The notes beneath the pieces were generated by a model. That model saw only the letters and a program-made list of their open reading frames with translations. It did no database searches and was not told the origin of the DNA. 64,000 nucleotides of DNA, taken from NCBI GenBank assembly GCA_033795365.1, contig JARYGU010000017.1:55294-119293 (forward strand), read 5' to 3'. Shown here one piece after another: positions 45,018 through 54,337 of this stretch. The first letter of the stretch is position 1; each line of letters opens with the position of its first letter. Both the position numbers and the translations under genes were made by a program. The DNA comes from JARYGU01 sp033795365 (GTDB taxonomy: Bacteria; Pseudomonadota; Alphaproteobacteria; Rhizobiales; Rhizobiaceae).

Positions 45018-45911
45018 TCAGCCGGCGCGGCGGCGGGGGGTGATGCGGGCGATTTCTGCGGTGGCGGCGTTTGCGGGTTCGGGCCGTTCGCCGCCGTTGG
45101 TGTAGCGGTCGGCGCGTTGCCAGCTTTCGACGCGGGCGGCGGCCTCGGCTCGGTCGAGCCCGGAAAGCAGCGTTTCGGCGCCCTGGTCGCGTGCAAGATG
45201 CGGATAGATGCGTTTCAGGACATATGCGGCGTCGGCCGGCTCCACCGCAAGCGCGGCGAGCGTTTCGGCGAGCTGCCGGCCGGAAATGTCGAGCAGGATC
45301 CGCTCGGAAAGCCACTGGCTGGAGGAAAGCGCATCGGCAAGCACCACCGAGAGCATTCCGGCATCGCCGGCCCGGGCGAAGCGGACGAAGAGCGCCTGGT
45401 GGGTGCCGCTCGCGCTTTCCAGCCTTTCCGGCGCGGAGGGCTGCGGCAGGGCGGCGCGGGCAAGCGCCTTGATCTCCTCGCGAAGCCGTTCCTCGCGCGC
45501 CCGGCGTTCCGCCGCCTCGGCCGCATGCGGCTCAGGCGGTGCGGCACTTCTGCGGCTCTTGTGATCCTGATGGCTTTCGACGAGCGCCTCTATGACCTTC
45601 GAGGAGAGGTTTTCGCGTTTTCCGATGGCGCGGGCATGGTCCGGGCCGGCATCCTTCAGGATATGGATCAGCATACCGTCGGAGAGCGCTTTCGACCCGG
45701 TGAGGAAGATCGCGGCGATCGCGATCGGGCGCGAGGCGATGAAGAGGGCGGTGGTTTCGGGAACGTTGGGTGAGCGCGAAAGGGCTGCGACGGCCTGTCG
45801 GCGGGCTTCGTCGCTGGAGGCGTGATAGAGCTCTGCGAAGAGTTCGGCGAACTGGCGCATGTCGGAGCGCGACGGATGCCTGAGGCTTTCGTAGCTGGAA
45901 ACGGTGGCCAT
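45018..45911 (-). CDS. DUF2336 domain protein
   Basis: A 297-residue cytoplasmic protein. A long helical region resembling the DUF2336 family covers most of it ('RQFAELFAELYHASSDEARR', 'HILKDAGPDHARAIGKRENL'). The C-terminal part is rich in Ala/Arg. DUF2336 proteins are alphaproteobacterial helical-repeat proteins of unknown role. The start at 45911 is the first ATG before a conserved 'MATVSSYESLRHPS'-like beginning; a longer frame to 46100 is not convincing. Confidence 0.84.
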   Translation of the reverse strand: MATVSSYESLRHPSRSDMRQFAELFAELYHASSDEARRQAVAALSRSPNVPETTALFIASRPIAIAAIFLTGSKALSDGMLIHILKDAGPDHARAIGKRENLSSKVIEALVESHQDHKSRRSAAPPEPHAAEAAERRAREERLREEIKALARAALPQPSAPERLESASGTHQALFVRFARAGDAGMLSVVLADALSSSQWLSERILLDISGRQLAETLAALAVEPADAAYVLKRIYPHLARDQGAETLLSGLDRAEAAARVESWQRADRYTNGGERPEPANAATAEIARITPRRRAG

Positions 45912-46233
45912 CAGTACGATGTCCTTCTGCCGCCCGGATTGCGGCCTCTCCAACTCGCGAAACCTGTCCGCCACAAACGCACCTACTCGTACTCGAAACG
46001 GCGCGGCCGGCCGCCGATGCGCAATCGCCTCTCCGCGAAACGCCGGCTTTCCGTGCCGTCGGGCGATCCCCTGCCGCTCCAACCCCACGGTTAAGGACAA
46101 TTAAAGCAAATGCGTTAGCAAGCTGTTAATGATGATGGCGCTCCCGAAGGGATGCGGCCCGGCCTCCGATCGGAGCACTTCCCGGAACAAACGAATTCCG
46201 CGGCGGTTAACGGGGCAGCGGGGAGTGAAGGAT

Positions 46234-46434
46234 ATGAGACCGAAGAAAGAACTGATCGCGATCGTCCTGGCGCTGATCGTCATCGGGGCCTGCGCCTGGT
46301 TCCTGATTCCTGTCCAGGACCGGACATCGACGGGCTCCACCCGTGTCGAGGACACGCGCGTCGGCGCCGACGGCCCCAACGAGACAGACGAAAATCCGCC
46401 GAGCGCGGAGGGAGACGCCGAAAATCCTTCGTAG
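46234..46434 (+). CDS. Small single-pass membrane protein
   Basis: A 66-residue protein. A basic start ('MRPKKE') precedes one hydrophobic helix ('LIAIVLALIVIGACAWFLIP'), after which comes an acidic, Thr/Glu/Asp-rich tail of about 35 residues, probably periplasmic. I do not recognise it. The start at 46234 follows GGGAGTGAAG. It is divergent from the DUF2336 gene, with about 320 bases between. Confidence 0.7.
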   Translation: MRPKKELIAIVLALIVIGACAWFLIPVQDRTSTGSTRVEDTRVGADGPNETDENPPSAEGDAENPS

Positions 46435-46940
46435 CGCATGATTCCGACAGGCTGCAGACCTTCGGACAAAGATCATGCGGCGAAACAAGAAGCTGGAGCG
46501 GAATGCCGCCCCGTCGTGATCGCGTTCCGCTCCGGCGGCGCAATCGAGGTGGTTGGTTTCCAGTGCAGCGCGGCAGGATTAACAATCCTTTAACGATGGG
46601 CTCGCTAGGTTTGGCGAGGGGCACCCGCATCGGCGATTCGCAAGGCCGTGCTATGTTTCCCCATGCGAACGACCCGCCCGCTCTTCGGACGGCGCGTCGG
46701 GGCACCAGAGAAAGGTGCAATGCTCCGGATGCCGGATGCGCAGCGCCACGGAAATTTCCCGCGGAGATTTTTTCGCGCAAGAGGAAACCTTCCGAGCCGC
46801 CGCGCCGTTTCAGGTCCGAGAACGGTCTGGGCCGATCCCGCCGTTTCGGATGACGATCCGGAGGGCACCGGCCCCATCGAGGGCAGGGTGAGATTTGTTG
46901 GGTACTTCATCCGTCTCGGTTTCTGGTCAAGGAGACGAGA
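46435..46940. other. Intergenic region without a recognised gene
   Basis: About 500 bases between the small membrane protein and the small 'ILLFTGVRYER' protein genes. Several open frames exist but none has a plausible product. A segment near 46490-46550 (AGCGGAATGCC...GGCGGCGCAATC) has weak symmetry only. Confidence 0.4.
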
Positions 46941-47129
46941 ATGGCAGACGTGGTACGATTGCAGGAACATATGATGCGCCTTGGGCCGCGCGAAACGCCG
47001 CGGCCGGAAAAACCGGCGCAGATACTCCTCTTCACGGGTGTCCGCTACGAGCGGCTGACGCCGGCGATGCTGCGCCAGGAGGCCACCTCCACGGCATGCG
47101 ACGCCCCGGATTCGGCCCGCCGGAATTAG
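46941..47129 (+). CDS. Hypothetical small protein
   Basis: A 62-residue soluble protein. The centre 'PAQILLFTGVRYERL' resembles short rhizobial proteins that I have seen only as hypothetical, with an Arg/Glu/Pro-rich N-terminus. AAGGAGACGAGA gives a very good ribosome site just before the ATG, which supports a real gene. No known domain was recognised. Confidence 0.7.
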   Translation: MADVVRLQEHMMRLGPRETPRPEKPAQILLFTGVRYERLTPAMLRQEATSTACDAPDSARRN

Positions 47130-47206
47130 GCGGAACGGGCTTGTTACGCCCGGCGGTGCCGCGGCACCGCCGTCGCCTGCGGATGAAAATCCGTAAATCT
47201 ATGTCC

Positions 47207-47908
47207 TCACACGGAAAAATCGAGATTGCTCGGCCGGTCCAGATATTGGCTGTGGGTGGCCGTCGGGTCGATGTCGGGGCCGACGGTTTCGAGGTGGAAG
47301 GCTTGCGCCCGGACCTTGCCGTAGCCTTTGAGGAAGAAGCCGTAGTGAACGCTCTCGGCTCCCTCCGGCACGTCGAGCACGATGCTGCGCGCGGTCCAGC
47401 TCCCGGTGCCGGTGAGGGGGCCTTCAGAGGTGCGGTCCATCATGTTGTCGAAGCGCTTTCCCGCCGAGCCGTCGATACGCAGCCAGATGGTGCCGAGGTC
47501 GGCATTTTCGGTCCTGAGGCTTGCCGTCAATCGGAGCCGTTTGCCTGCGAAGGGCGCAGCGCGGACGCTTTGCATCAGCACGGCGATCTTGCCGGTCAGG
47601 TCGGGGGCGTTGCCCGGGGCCACGAGGCTTTCGATCAGGGCCACCCCCGGCGTCGAGGGATCGAGACCCAGCCGATGGGTGGTGCCGTTGACGGCGGGGC
47701 CGGCCATTGTCCAGTGCTTGGGGAGTTTGAGCGGCGATTCCGCCGGTTTGATCTCGCCGAGCCGGGCGGCAAGCATGTTCCATTCGCGAAAGCCGAACTG
47801 TCTGGCGACCAGTTCGAGGCAATCGCTGTGGGACAGCTCGATCTGCCGGTCCGCCAGCGACTGACGAAGGCTCTTGGCCATTATCTTGGCATCGAGAAAA
47901 CTGCGCAT
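47207..47908 (-). CDS. Glyoxalase-superfamily-type N-terminal helix domain protein
   Basis: A 233-residue protein in two parts. Residues 1-60 ('AKIMAKSLRQSLADRQIELS', 'DCLELVARQFGFREWNMLAA') match the helical domain of proteins annotated as glyoxalase-superfamily. The remainder is beta-rich ('LRLTASLRTENADLGTIWLR', 'SIVLDVPEGAESVHYGFFLK') and resembles carbohydrate-binding or sensor beta-sandwiches. The combination suggests a ligand-responsive protein; the function is not known. GAGGATCGG precedes the start. It is convergent with the preceding small gene. Confidence 0.75.
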   Translation of the reverse strand: MRSFLDAKIMAKSLRQSLADRQIELSHSDCLELVARQFGFREWNMLAARLGEIKPAESPLKLPKHWTMAGPAVNGTTHRLGLDPSTPGVALIESLVAPGNAPDLTGKIAVLMQSVRAAPFAGKRLRLTASLRTENADLGTIWLRIDGSAGKRFDNMMDRTSEGPLTGTGSWTARSIVLDVPEGAESVHYGFFLKGYGKVRAQAFHLETVGPDIDPTATHSQYLDRPSNLDFSV

Positions 47909-48161
47909 GGTCCGATCCTCAAGGGGCGAGAGGATGTCAGTGCCCGCATTGCTGACGTGTTCGCCCAGGTAGAGGGTCAAACCGAAAACCGAACCGTGCA
48001 TTCACCGTCCCTTGCGGGTGCGAGCGGCAGGCCGCACGAGCCTGATGCGGCGAGGATATCATCCCGCCGGGGCGGGTCAAGGGCTGGAAATGCTCCGCAA
48101 ACAAGGATTGGCGGGGTATGAAGCCGCTGTCCGGCAGGGCCGTCGAGGCGCCGGGGCGCCG

Positions 48162-48713
48162 TCACCGGCCGTCGAAATCCTCGCAGGCGGATTCGGAGAG
48201 GAATGTCCGCCCGGCGGGTTCCTGGCTTTGCGAGGGGATGAAGGTGCGCAGCACCGCATAGCCTTCGTCGTCCGGCATTTCCACGAGGATCGACTGGCTG
48301 AGATCCTCCGGCAGGGCCTTGCGGATGGCGGTCAGCTGGATCGGGGTTGCGACCAGAACATCGAGCATCCCGTTGACCGCGGTGCGGTCGTTCATGCTGA
48401 AGACCTCGTTCGAGGCGCTGTCGAAGATCGCCAGCGACCAGAAGGGCACGTCGCCGCGCGCAAAGAGCCGGACGGGGAATTCGTCGAGCGAGAAGGCGCA
48501 GACGGCGGCCTTGATGTCCGGGTCGTCATTGGCAAGGGGGGCCGCCCGCGAGGCGGCGTCGGCAAGCGGGATGAAGCGGTTGAGCTCGCCGAAGGACTGG
48601 ACCTGCGTATAGGCGTCCCGGCCGGTGAGGCGCGGCAGCGACAGGACGATCACGATATGGAGAAAGGCCGCCCCGAGAAGGCCGACCAGCACGGCATAGG
48701 CGACGCTACGCAT
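48162..48713 (-). CDS. DUF1254 family membrane protein
   Basis: A 183-residue protein with an N-terminal membrane helix ('VAYAVLVGLLGAAFLHIVIV') and a DUF1254 periplasmic domain: 'DIKAAVCAFSLDEFPVRLFA', 'FWSLAIFDSASNEVFSMND'. The family commonly occurs next to DUF1214, as here: the gene overlaps the stop of the upstream DUF1214 gene by eight bases. The function of the pair is unknown; an envelope role is likely. Confidence 0.87.
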   Translation of the reverse strand: MRSVAYAVLVGLLGAAFLHIVIVLSLPRLTGRDAYTQVQSFGELNRFIPLADAASRAAPLANDDPDIKAAVCAFSLDEFPVRLFARGDVPFWSLAIFDSASNEVFSMNDRTAVNGMLDVLVATPIQLTAIRKALPEDLSQSILVEMPDDEGYAVLRTFIPSQSQEPAGRTFLSESACEDFDGR

Positions 48714-49296
48714 CGGCGCAGCCCGTCCGCGTGACGATCGGCATGGCGAGATCGACGACGCCGGAGCTTCCGGCCGTCGGCGTATCGAGAAGGGTGAGGA
48801 CGAGGTGGAAGCTGCGCGCCGTGCCGGGGATCGCCAGCCAGTTGCCGGCTTGCGCGCCGGCCGAGATGCGGATGTCGAAATTGCTGTCGGAGCCGCGCAG
48901 CACCGACCAGGAGTTGACGCTGGCCGGGCGGCCCGGCGGCGGGGCGAGCGGCATGCCGTCGGGCCCCGCGGCATGGAGCGTCCAGAAGCGGGCCGGCGGC
49001 GTGATCCCGGCGATCGAATAGGAGCAGGCGGCAGAGAGCGTGCGGCCCTCGCTGTCGGAGACGGCGGTGAAGGCGAGCCCCTCCGCACTGCCGAAAAGCA
49101 GCTTGCCGTCGCGCGCCCGGTGCGCCTTCGCGTAAGGGTCGGCGCCGGCGGTCTGCGCCTGCGGGAAGGCCACCCACGGCCCGAGCGCGATCGCGCCGAA
49201 GCCGACCGTCGCCCTCATCGCCCAGACCGATGTCAGGATGCCGAGCCCGAAGGCGACGGCGAGCGCGACGGCGATGAGGAGGGGGATGCGGAACAA
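48706..49296 (-). CDS. DUF1214 family membrane protein
   Basis: A 196-residue protein with an N-terminal hydrophobic helix (about residues 5-25) and a beta-rich exported part matching DUF1214: 'RTLSAACSYSIAGITPPARF' and 'NSWSVLRGSDSNFDIRISAG'. It begins with TTG at 49296; no ATG in frame covers the hydrophobic segment. It is the first gene of a two-gene unit with DUF1254 and lies 37 bases downstream of the penicillin-binding protein gene on the same strand. Confidence 0.85.
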   Translation of the reverse strand: MFRIPLLIAVALAVAFGLGILTSVWAMRATVGFGAIALGPWVAFPQAQTAGADPYAKAHRARDGKLLFGSAEGLAFTAVSDSEGRTLSAACSYSIAGITPPARFWTLHAAGPDGMPLAPPPGRPASVNSWSVLRGSDSNFDIRISAGAQAGNWLAIPGTARSFHLVLTLLDTPTAGSSGVVDLAMPIVTRTGCADA

Positions 49297-49332
49297 ATCG
49301 GCCTACCGGTTGGAATCAAGATGCGCGTGGCG

Positions 49333-51507
49333 TCACTGTTTTCGCTTTCCGTCATCCGCGTCAAGCACGGCCACCCGGCCGTCGCGGTCGAGCGGCTTTG
49401 CCTCCTCCAGCTCGCGGGCGATCGTCTTCAGGAGCTTCGTCACCTCGGGAGAGAGCATGCGCGGGCGTATCAGCGCCGGCAGCGGGTTCTCCTCCGCCGA
49501 CGGCTCCGCCTTGGCGACTTTCGCCGGATCGCTGCCGGGGAGCGGATTCTCGATGCCGGGAATGGGCTTGAGCTCGATGCCCTGGTGGGCATAGTCCATC
49601 AGGCGCTTGAAGGTCATGGCGGGCAGGGCGCCGCCGGTCATGTTGTTGGTCGAGGTGTAGTCGTCGTTGCCGAACCAGACGGCGGCGGTGTAGTTGCCGG
49701 TGAAGCCGCAGAACCAGGCGTCGCGATAGGCCTGGGTGGTGCCCGTCTTGCCGCCGGTGACGATGCCGTGGTCGAGGGCCGCGCGCCGCGCCGTGCCGAT
49801 CACCGGGATCTGCGTGAGCATGCGGTTCATCGACGACATCGCCTGCTCGGAAAGGATGCGGCCGGCCGGTTTCTCGTCGCGCTGGAAATCGTAGAGGATG
49901 TCGCCCTCGTAATTGAGGATCTGGCTGATGCCGTGGCGGCGCGACTGCAGGCCGCCGGCGGGAAAGACCGCATAGGCCGTCGCCTGGTCGAGGACTGTGA
50001 CCTCGGAGGTGCCGAGCGGCATGGTCTTGTCGGTGCGAAGCGGCGTTTCGACGCCCATCCTCTTCGCGGTCTCGGCGATGATCTCGGTGCCGAGCTTGTC
50101 CTTGGCAAGGCGCACCGGCACGGTGTTGATCGAGCGGGCGAGCGCGTTCATCAGCGTCACGCGGCCGGAAAAGCTGCGGCCGTAATTCTTCGGCGACCAG
50201 CCGCGCCAGGTGATCGGCGCGTCGGAGACGACGGTCTCCGGCGTCATGCCTTTCTCCATCGCGGCCGCATAGGTATAGACCTTGAAGGAGGAACCCGGCT
50301 GGCGCAGCGCCTTCGTCGCACGGTTGAACTGGCTCTCGCCGTAGTCGCGCCCGCCGACCATGGCGCGCACCGCCCCGCCGTTCTCGAGGAGGACCAGCGC
50401 GCCCTGCTTGACCCGGTAGCTCTCGCCATATTGCCTGAGCGAGCTTTCCACCGCCTCTTCGGCGGCCGCCTGCAGCCCCATGTCGATCGTCGTGCGCACG
50501 ATCAGCGAATGCTGGGCGAAGGGGCGGGCGATGCGCTGGACCTCCTCGAAGGCCCAGTCGAGGAAATAGTCCGGGGCCGTCTTCTCGTTGCGGTCGATGA
50601 TGGTGGCGGGATTGCGCCTTGCGGCGATCACCTGGCCCTCGGTCATCAGCCCGCCCTGGACGAGATTGGTCAGAACCTCGTTGGCGCGGGCGCGGGCGGC
50701 GGGAAGGTTCACATGCGGCGCATAGCGCGCGGGCGCCTTGAAGAGGCCGGCGAGCATGGCGGATTCGGCAAGGTCGACCTCGGTGATGTCCTTGCCGAAA
50801 TAGAACTGTGCGGCCGCCGCCGCGCCGAAGGTGCCGCCGCCCATATAGGCGCGGTCGAGATAGAGGCGCAGGATCTCCTTCTTGGAGAGATTTGCCTCCA
50901 GCCAGAGCGCGAGGAAGGCCTCCTTGATCTTGCGCTCGATGGTGCGCTCGTTCGAAAGGAAGAGGTTCTTGGCGAGCTGCTGGGTAAGCGTCGAGCCGCC
51001 CTGCACGACGCCGCCGGCGCGCGCATTCTCGGTCATGGCGCGCACGAGCCCGAGGAAATCGATGCCGAAATGGGTGAAGAAGCGCCGGTCCTCGGTGGCG
51101 AGCACCGCCTTGATCAGGTGATCGGGCAGCTCGTCCACCGGCACCGTGTCCTCGTGGATGATGCCGCGATGGCCGATCTCGTTGCCGTAGCGGTCGAGGA
51201 AGGTGACGGCGAAATCGCCCTGGGCGCGCCAGTTGCCCTTCGTCGCATCGAAGGCCGGCAGCGCCAGCGCCAGAAGCAGGACGGCGCCGGCCACGCCCAG
51301 ATTGATGCCCTCGCCGGCAAGCTCGAAGACCGCCTTCTTCCACCCCCTGACGCGGAAGCGGCGAAAGAAGATCGTCAGCTCCTCCCAGAATTCGGCCGCG
51401 CGGAATCCGGCATTCCACACCGTGGAGTCGATCCAGGCGTCGATCCTGAGGAAGAAATGGCGTTTTCGCCGCCGTGGCCTTTCCGGCTCGTTTGTTTCCT
51501 GCACCAT
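49333..51507 (-). CDS. Bifunctional class A penicillin-binding protein (PBP1A type)
   Basis: A 724-residue peptidoglycan synthase. After a cytoplasmic basic tail and a membrane helix near residue 80, the GT51 glycosyltransferase follows, with its catalytic Glu in 'LATEDRRFFTHFGID' and 'QGGSTLTQQLAKNLFL'. The transpeptidase domain has SxxK in 'QPGSSFKVYTYA', SxN in 'ARSINTVPVRLA' and KTG in 'GGKTGTTQAYRDAWF'. All catalytic groups are present. The start at 51507 follows GCAGGAAA; a longer frame exists. It is probably cotranscribed with the DUF1214/DUF1254 genes. Confidence 0.95.
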   Translation of the reverse strand: MVQETNEPERPRRRKRHFFLRIDAWIDSTVWNAGFRAAEFWEELTIFFRRFRVRGWKKAVFELAGEGINLGVAGAVLLLALALPAFDATKGNWRAQGDFAVTFLDRYGNEIGHRGIIHEDTVPVDELPDHLIKAVLATEDRRFFTHFGIDFLGLVRAMTENARAGGVVQGGSTLTQQLAKNLFLSNERTIERKIKEAFLALWLEANLSKKEILRLYLDRAYMGGGTFGAAAAAQFYFGKDITEVDLAESAMLAGLFKAPARYAPHVNLPAARARANEVLTNLVQGGLMTEGQVIAARRNPATIIDRNEKTAPDYFLDWAFEEVQRIARPFAQHSLIVRTTIDMGLQAAAEEAVESSLRQYGESYRVKQGALVLLENGGAVRAMVGGRDYGESQFNRATKALRQPGSSFKVYTYAAAMEKGMTPETVVSDAPITWRGWSPKNYGRSFSGRVTLMNALARSINTVPVRLAKDKLGTEIIAETAKRMGVETPLRTDKTMPLGTSEVTVLDQATAYAVFPAGGLQSRRHGISQILNYEGDILYDFQRDEKPAGRILSEQAMSSMNRMLTQIPVIGTARRAALDHGIVTGGKTGTTQAYRDAWFCGFTGNYTAAVWFGNDDYTSTNNMTGGALPAMTFKRLMDYAHQGIELKPIPGIENPLPGSDPAKVAKAEPSAEENPLPALIRPRMLSPEVTKLLKTIARELEEAKPLDRDGRVAVLDADDGKRKQ

Positions 51508-51690
51508 ACGGTTTCCTGCCCTGGGTTTCGGACGAAGCCGGGACACCCTGCCTCCATTCGCTGAAGGTTGTATTAAGCCTAGCAGGGATTTGCCTTCGGT
51601 AAAGTAACAACCACTTAATGGCTTTCACATGCGGTCACTCCCGGGGGTGCGGGTATTGACCTTTTGCGGGCGAAGGTTCAGGGGTCGGGC

Positions 51691-52212
51691 ATGACTGCGA
51701 AAAACACGGTTGCGAAAAGGCGGATGCCCGCACCCTCGGTCCAGGACGAGGGCGGCGGGGCGCTGCCTTTCTGGAAGCGCAAGACGCTTGCCGAGATGAG
51801 CGACACGGAATGGGAGAGCCTCTGCGACGGCTGCGGGCTCTGTTGCCTCAACAAGCTGGAGGACTGGGAGACCGGCGAGATCGCCTGGACCTCGATCCGC
51901 TGCCAGCTTCTCGACGGCGAAAGCTGTCGCTGCAAGGACTACGAGAACCGCCAGGCGACCGTGCCCGACTGCATCCGCCTGACGGTGAAAACCGTCAACG
52001 AAATCAACTGGCTGCCGCCGACCTGCGCCTACCGGCTGGTGCGCGACGGCCACGACCTCTACTGGTGGCATCCGCTTGTATCCGGCGATCCCGAGACGGT
52101 GCACCAGGCCGGCATCTCGGCGCGCGGGCGCACGGTGAGCGAGGACGGCCTCGACGTCGAGGACTACGAGGACTACCTCGTGACCTGGCCGTTGGAGGTG
52201 GGGGAGGAGTGA
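51691..52212 (+). CDS. YcgN-type cysteine-cluster protein (UPF0260)
   Basis: A 173-residue cytoplasmic protein of the YkgJ/YcgN group. Cysteines cluster at 'LCDGCGLCCLNKLEDW', then 'IRCQLLDGESCRCKDYENR', followed by 'VPDCIRLT' and 'PTCAYRL', a pattern able to bind a zinc or an iron-sulfur cluster. The function is unknown. ATG 51691 follows CAGGGG. It is divergent from the PBP gene. Confidence 0.92.
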   Translation: MTAKNTVAKRRMPAPSVQDEGGGALPFWKRKTLAEMSDTEWESLCDGCGLCCLNKLEDWETGEIAWTSIRCQLLDGESCRCKDYENRQATVPDCIRLTVKTVNEINWLPPTCAYRLVRDGHDLYWWHPLVSGDPETVHQAGISARGRTVSEDGLDVEDYEDYLVTWPLEVGEE

Positions 52213-52519
52213 GGGTGTTGAGCGGAGACAGCCAAGCGTTTTCGTATCCGCGAGCCACGGTACACGAGACAAGGAACCTCTCCTTCTTTGCTGGCGTTTT
52301 TTTCCTCTCACCCTAACCCTCTCCCCGCTTGCGGGGAGAAGGTGGCCGGCAGGCCGGATGAGGGGCAAGCCCGGCTACCGCGTATGCGTGGTCTCCGATT
52401 CACGGAAATGCTGCTTGTTGTTCGCAGTTCCGGATGAAAAACCGTTACGGGTGATCGAAGGCGCTCCCCTGCTAACGGAGCATGCTGAAAACGGTATCTA
52501 GGTTTGAATCCTTCCTCCG
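52213..52519. repeat. RIME-like element after the YcgN gene
   Basis: The hairpin TCTCCCCGCTTGCGGGGAGA (52320-52339), with GGTGGCCGGCAGGCCGGATG downstream and CTCACCCTAACCC upstream, lies at 52307-52370. It fills part of a 307-base gap in which I see no gene. Confidence 0.7.
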
Positions 52520-53134
52520 TCACTTTCCGGATTGCTCTAGGTTGCCCCCCCGCGGCTCGCCTAGGATCGCGATCATGATCGGGATGACGAGCGAGACGAT
52601 CACGAATTTAGCCAGATAAATGAACATGATGGCCGAGCGGCCGAGGAAGGTGGATGACGTCAGCGCGGTTTCCGTGTCGAGGATGTTGAGCGCCACCGCA
52701 TCCATGGCGACCTTGCCTTCGACGGTCGAGACGACGCCGGAGAGGACCAGAAGCTCGGTGGCGAAGCCGAGCATCAGGAACCCGAAATAGAGGAAGGAGA
52801 AGATCGTCAGGATCGACAGGCATACCTTGTCGATATAGTGCATCTTTTCCGCGGCCCAGCCGCCTTTTGGGTCCGCAGAACACAGATGGAGTCCGCCCGC
52901 GAGGAAAAGCAGGAACCTGACATTCATGATAGAGATCAAGAGGCAGACGACAAGCGAGGCGGCGGGCGAGGCGAAGACGTATCCGGCGGTATCGAGCGCC
53001 CAGAGGACGAGCATGCCGAGGACGAATTTCGACAGGGAAAAGACGAGGCCTTTCGCCATGACGCCGGACCGCCGGCCGAAGATGAAATCTGCGTAGACTC
53101 CCTCGGTGACGCGGCAAAGGCTTTTCATGATCAT
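52520..53134 (-). CDS. Four-helix membrane protein of unknown family
   Basis: A 204-residue protein with four predicted membrane helices at about residues 28-53, 58-82, 103-135 and 168-192. The N-terminus ('MIMKSLCRVTEGVYADFIFG') is short and polar, and the loop before helix three is 'SADPKGGWAAEKMHYIDKV'. I do not recognise it. It overlaps the upstream Nudix-like gene by four bases (ATGA), so both are made together. The membrane part may act as effector or anchor for the soluble partner (inference). Confidence 0.75.
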   Translation of the reverse strand: MIMKSLCRVTEGVYADFIFGRRSGVMAKGLVFSLSKFVLGMLVLWALDTAGYVFASPAASLVVCLLISIMNVRFLLFLAGGLHLCSADPKGGWAAEKMHYIDKVCLSILTIFSFLYFGFLMLGFATELLVLSGVVSTVEGKVAMDAVALNILDTETALTSSTFLGRSAIMFIYLAKFVIVSLVIPIMIAILGEPRGGNLEQSGK

Positions 53135-54303
53135 GTCGGCTGCCCTGTCGGCTTGTCCTTCAAGGCGAAGAAGAGGTTTGCATAGGCCTCGAAGGTGAAG
53201 TGGATGCCGTCTTCCGCCGTGCTCAGGCTTTCCAGCCGGGCGGGCATCAGCCTGTCGAGGATCAGGCGGTCGTCGATGAGGAAATCGCTCGCGACGCCGG
53301 CGCTTTTCGGCCTGAAGGCCATGGCGATGGAGCGGCGCAGGCTTTGCCGCCCGTATTCGTCGCCCTCGACCAGCTCCCTGCCGAGGATGATGTCGCGGAT
53401 TTCTGCGGCGGTATGGTCGGGAAATCTGAGGACGAAGAAGAACTGCGGCTTGCCCGCTCTCTTCAGCTCGCGGGCGAAGGCGACCAGCTTCAGGTCGTAG
53501 AATTCGTCCGTCCTGCCGATGCCGGCCTCGTAGGCGCTCTCGCGCAGGATGCCGTTTACGACGGAGGCGACCGTCGTGCGGCCGTCCTTTGCCGCGGAGG
53601 TGAAATCCTGCCATGTGAGGACGCCGGAGGCGGTGCAGTGCCAGCCCGATTCCATGATCGCCATGCGCCGCGAGCCCTTCTGCTGCTGGCGCCAGCGCAG
53701 GAGGGGAATGCCGTCGCGGCCGACGAAGACGGCCGAGACGCCGATCGTGTTCGCAAGGGTGCTTTCCGAAAACGGCAGCGCCTTGCCGTCGCTGAGGTTG
53801 AGCGTCCTCAGCGTGTCGCCGGAAACGCCGACCGGCTTGTCGCAGAAGATGTTGCTGCCGAGCTGATCGAGATAGCAGGAACGCTGGATCGTCAGGCTTT
53901 CCCCGGAAAAATCGACGATGGAGACGGTCTGGTCTATCTTGTGGCCCGCGACGTCGGGCCCGTAGCGCCGGAGCACGGCATCGAAGAAGGCGGGGTCCTG
54001 CGCCCGCCACTCGTCGTCCTCGGCGTTCTTCTGCGAGAGCCTGCTCGGCTCCTCCTTGCGCTGGACGGCGTCGAGATGGCGGTAGACATTGCCGACGATA
54101 TGGCCGATGTGCGGATTTTCGCCGCCCCAGTAGCCGTCGCGGATGACGACGGGACGGGAGGCGAACTCGGCGACATCTTTTCCGGTTATCGCCTCGGCAT
54201 ACCAGAGGCCTTCCGACATCTCGTCACGATATCCGGAATAGATGTGCGAAAGCGACCGTTTCTGCCGTTCGAAATCGACAAGCCGCGTGCGGACGAAAGC
54301 CAT
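53131..54303 (-). CDS. Nudix-like domain protein of unknown family
   Basis: A 390-residue cytoplasmic protein that I do not recognise. Residues about 165-310 look like a degenerate Nudix fold: strands 'TIGVSAVFVGRDGIPLLRWR', then 'GWHCTASGVLTWQDF' in the place of the Nudix glycines, and 'GILRESAYEAGI', close to REUxEExGU but with one Glu replaced by Ala and the first half missing. Activity as a hydrolase is doubtful; nucleotide sensing is possible. The N-terminal 150 residues and the C-terminal 60 have no evident family. The start at 54303 is favoured by a promoter just upstream; 54333 is possible. Confidence 0.7.
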   Translation of the reverse strand: MAFVRTRLVDFERQKRSLSHIYSGYRDEMSEGLWYAEAITGKDVAEFASRPVVIRDGYWGGENPHIGHIVGNVYRHLDAVQRKEEPSRLSQKNAEDDEWRAQDPAFFDAVLRRYGPDVAGHKIDQTVSIVDFSGESLTIQRSCYLDQLGSNIFCDKPVGVSGDTLRTLNLSDGKALPFSESTLANTIGVSAVFVGRDGIPLLRWRQQQKGSRRMAIMESGWHCTASGVLTWQDFTSAAKDGRTTVASVVNGILRESAYEAGIGRTDEFYDLKLVAFARELKRAGKPQFFFVLRFPDHTAAEIRDIILGRELVEGDEYGRQSLRRSIAMAFRPKSAGVASDFLIDDRLILDRLMPARLESLSTAEDGIHFTFEAYANLFFALKDKPTGQPT

Positions 54304-54337
54304 GGAGGGAGCGCTCGGAATTGAAGGTTGCATGCGG

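Noticed and set aside
46648..46974. 108-codon open frame in the gap before the 46941 gene
   Set aside because: The composition is Arg/Pro-rich with no family, and its end overlaps the better supported gene at 46941.
48805..51564. 919-codon plus-strand open frame opposite the PBP gene
   Set aside because: It is antisense to a gene with all PBP motifs; composition is typical of a shadow frame.
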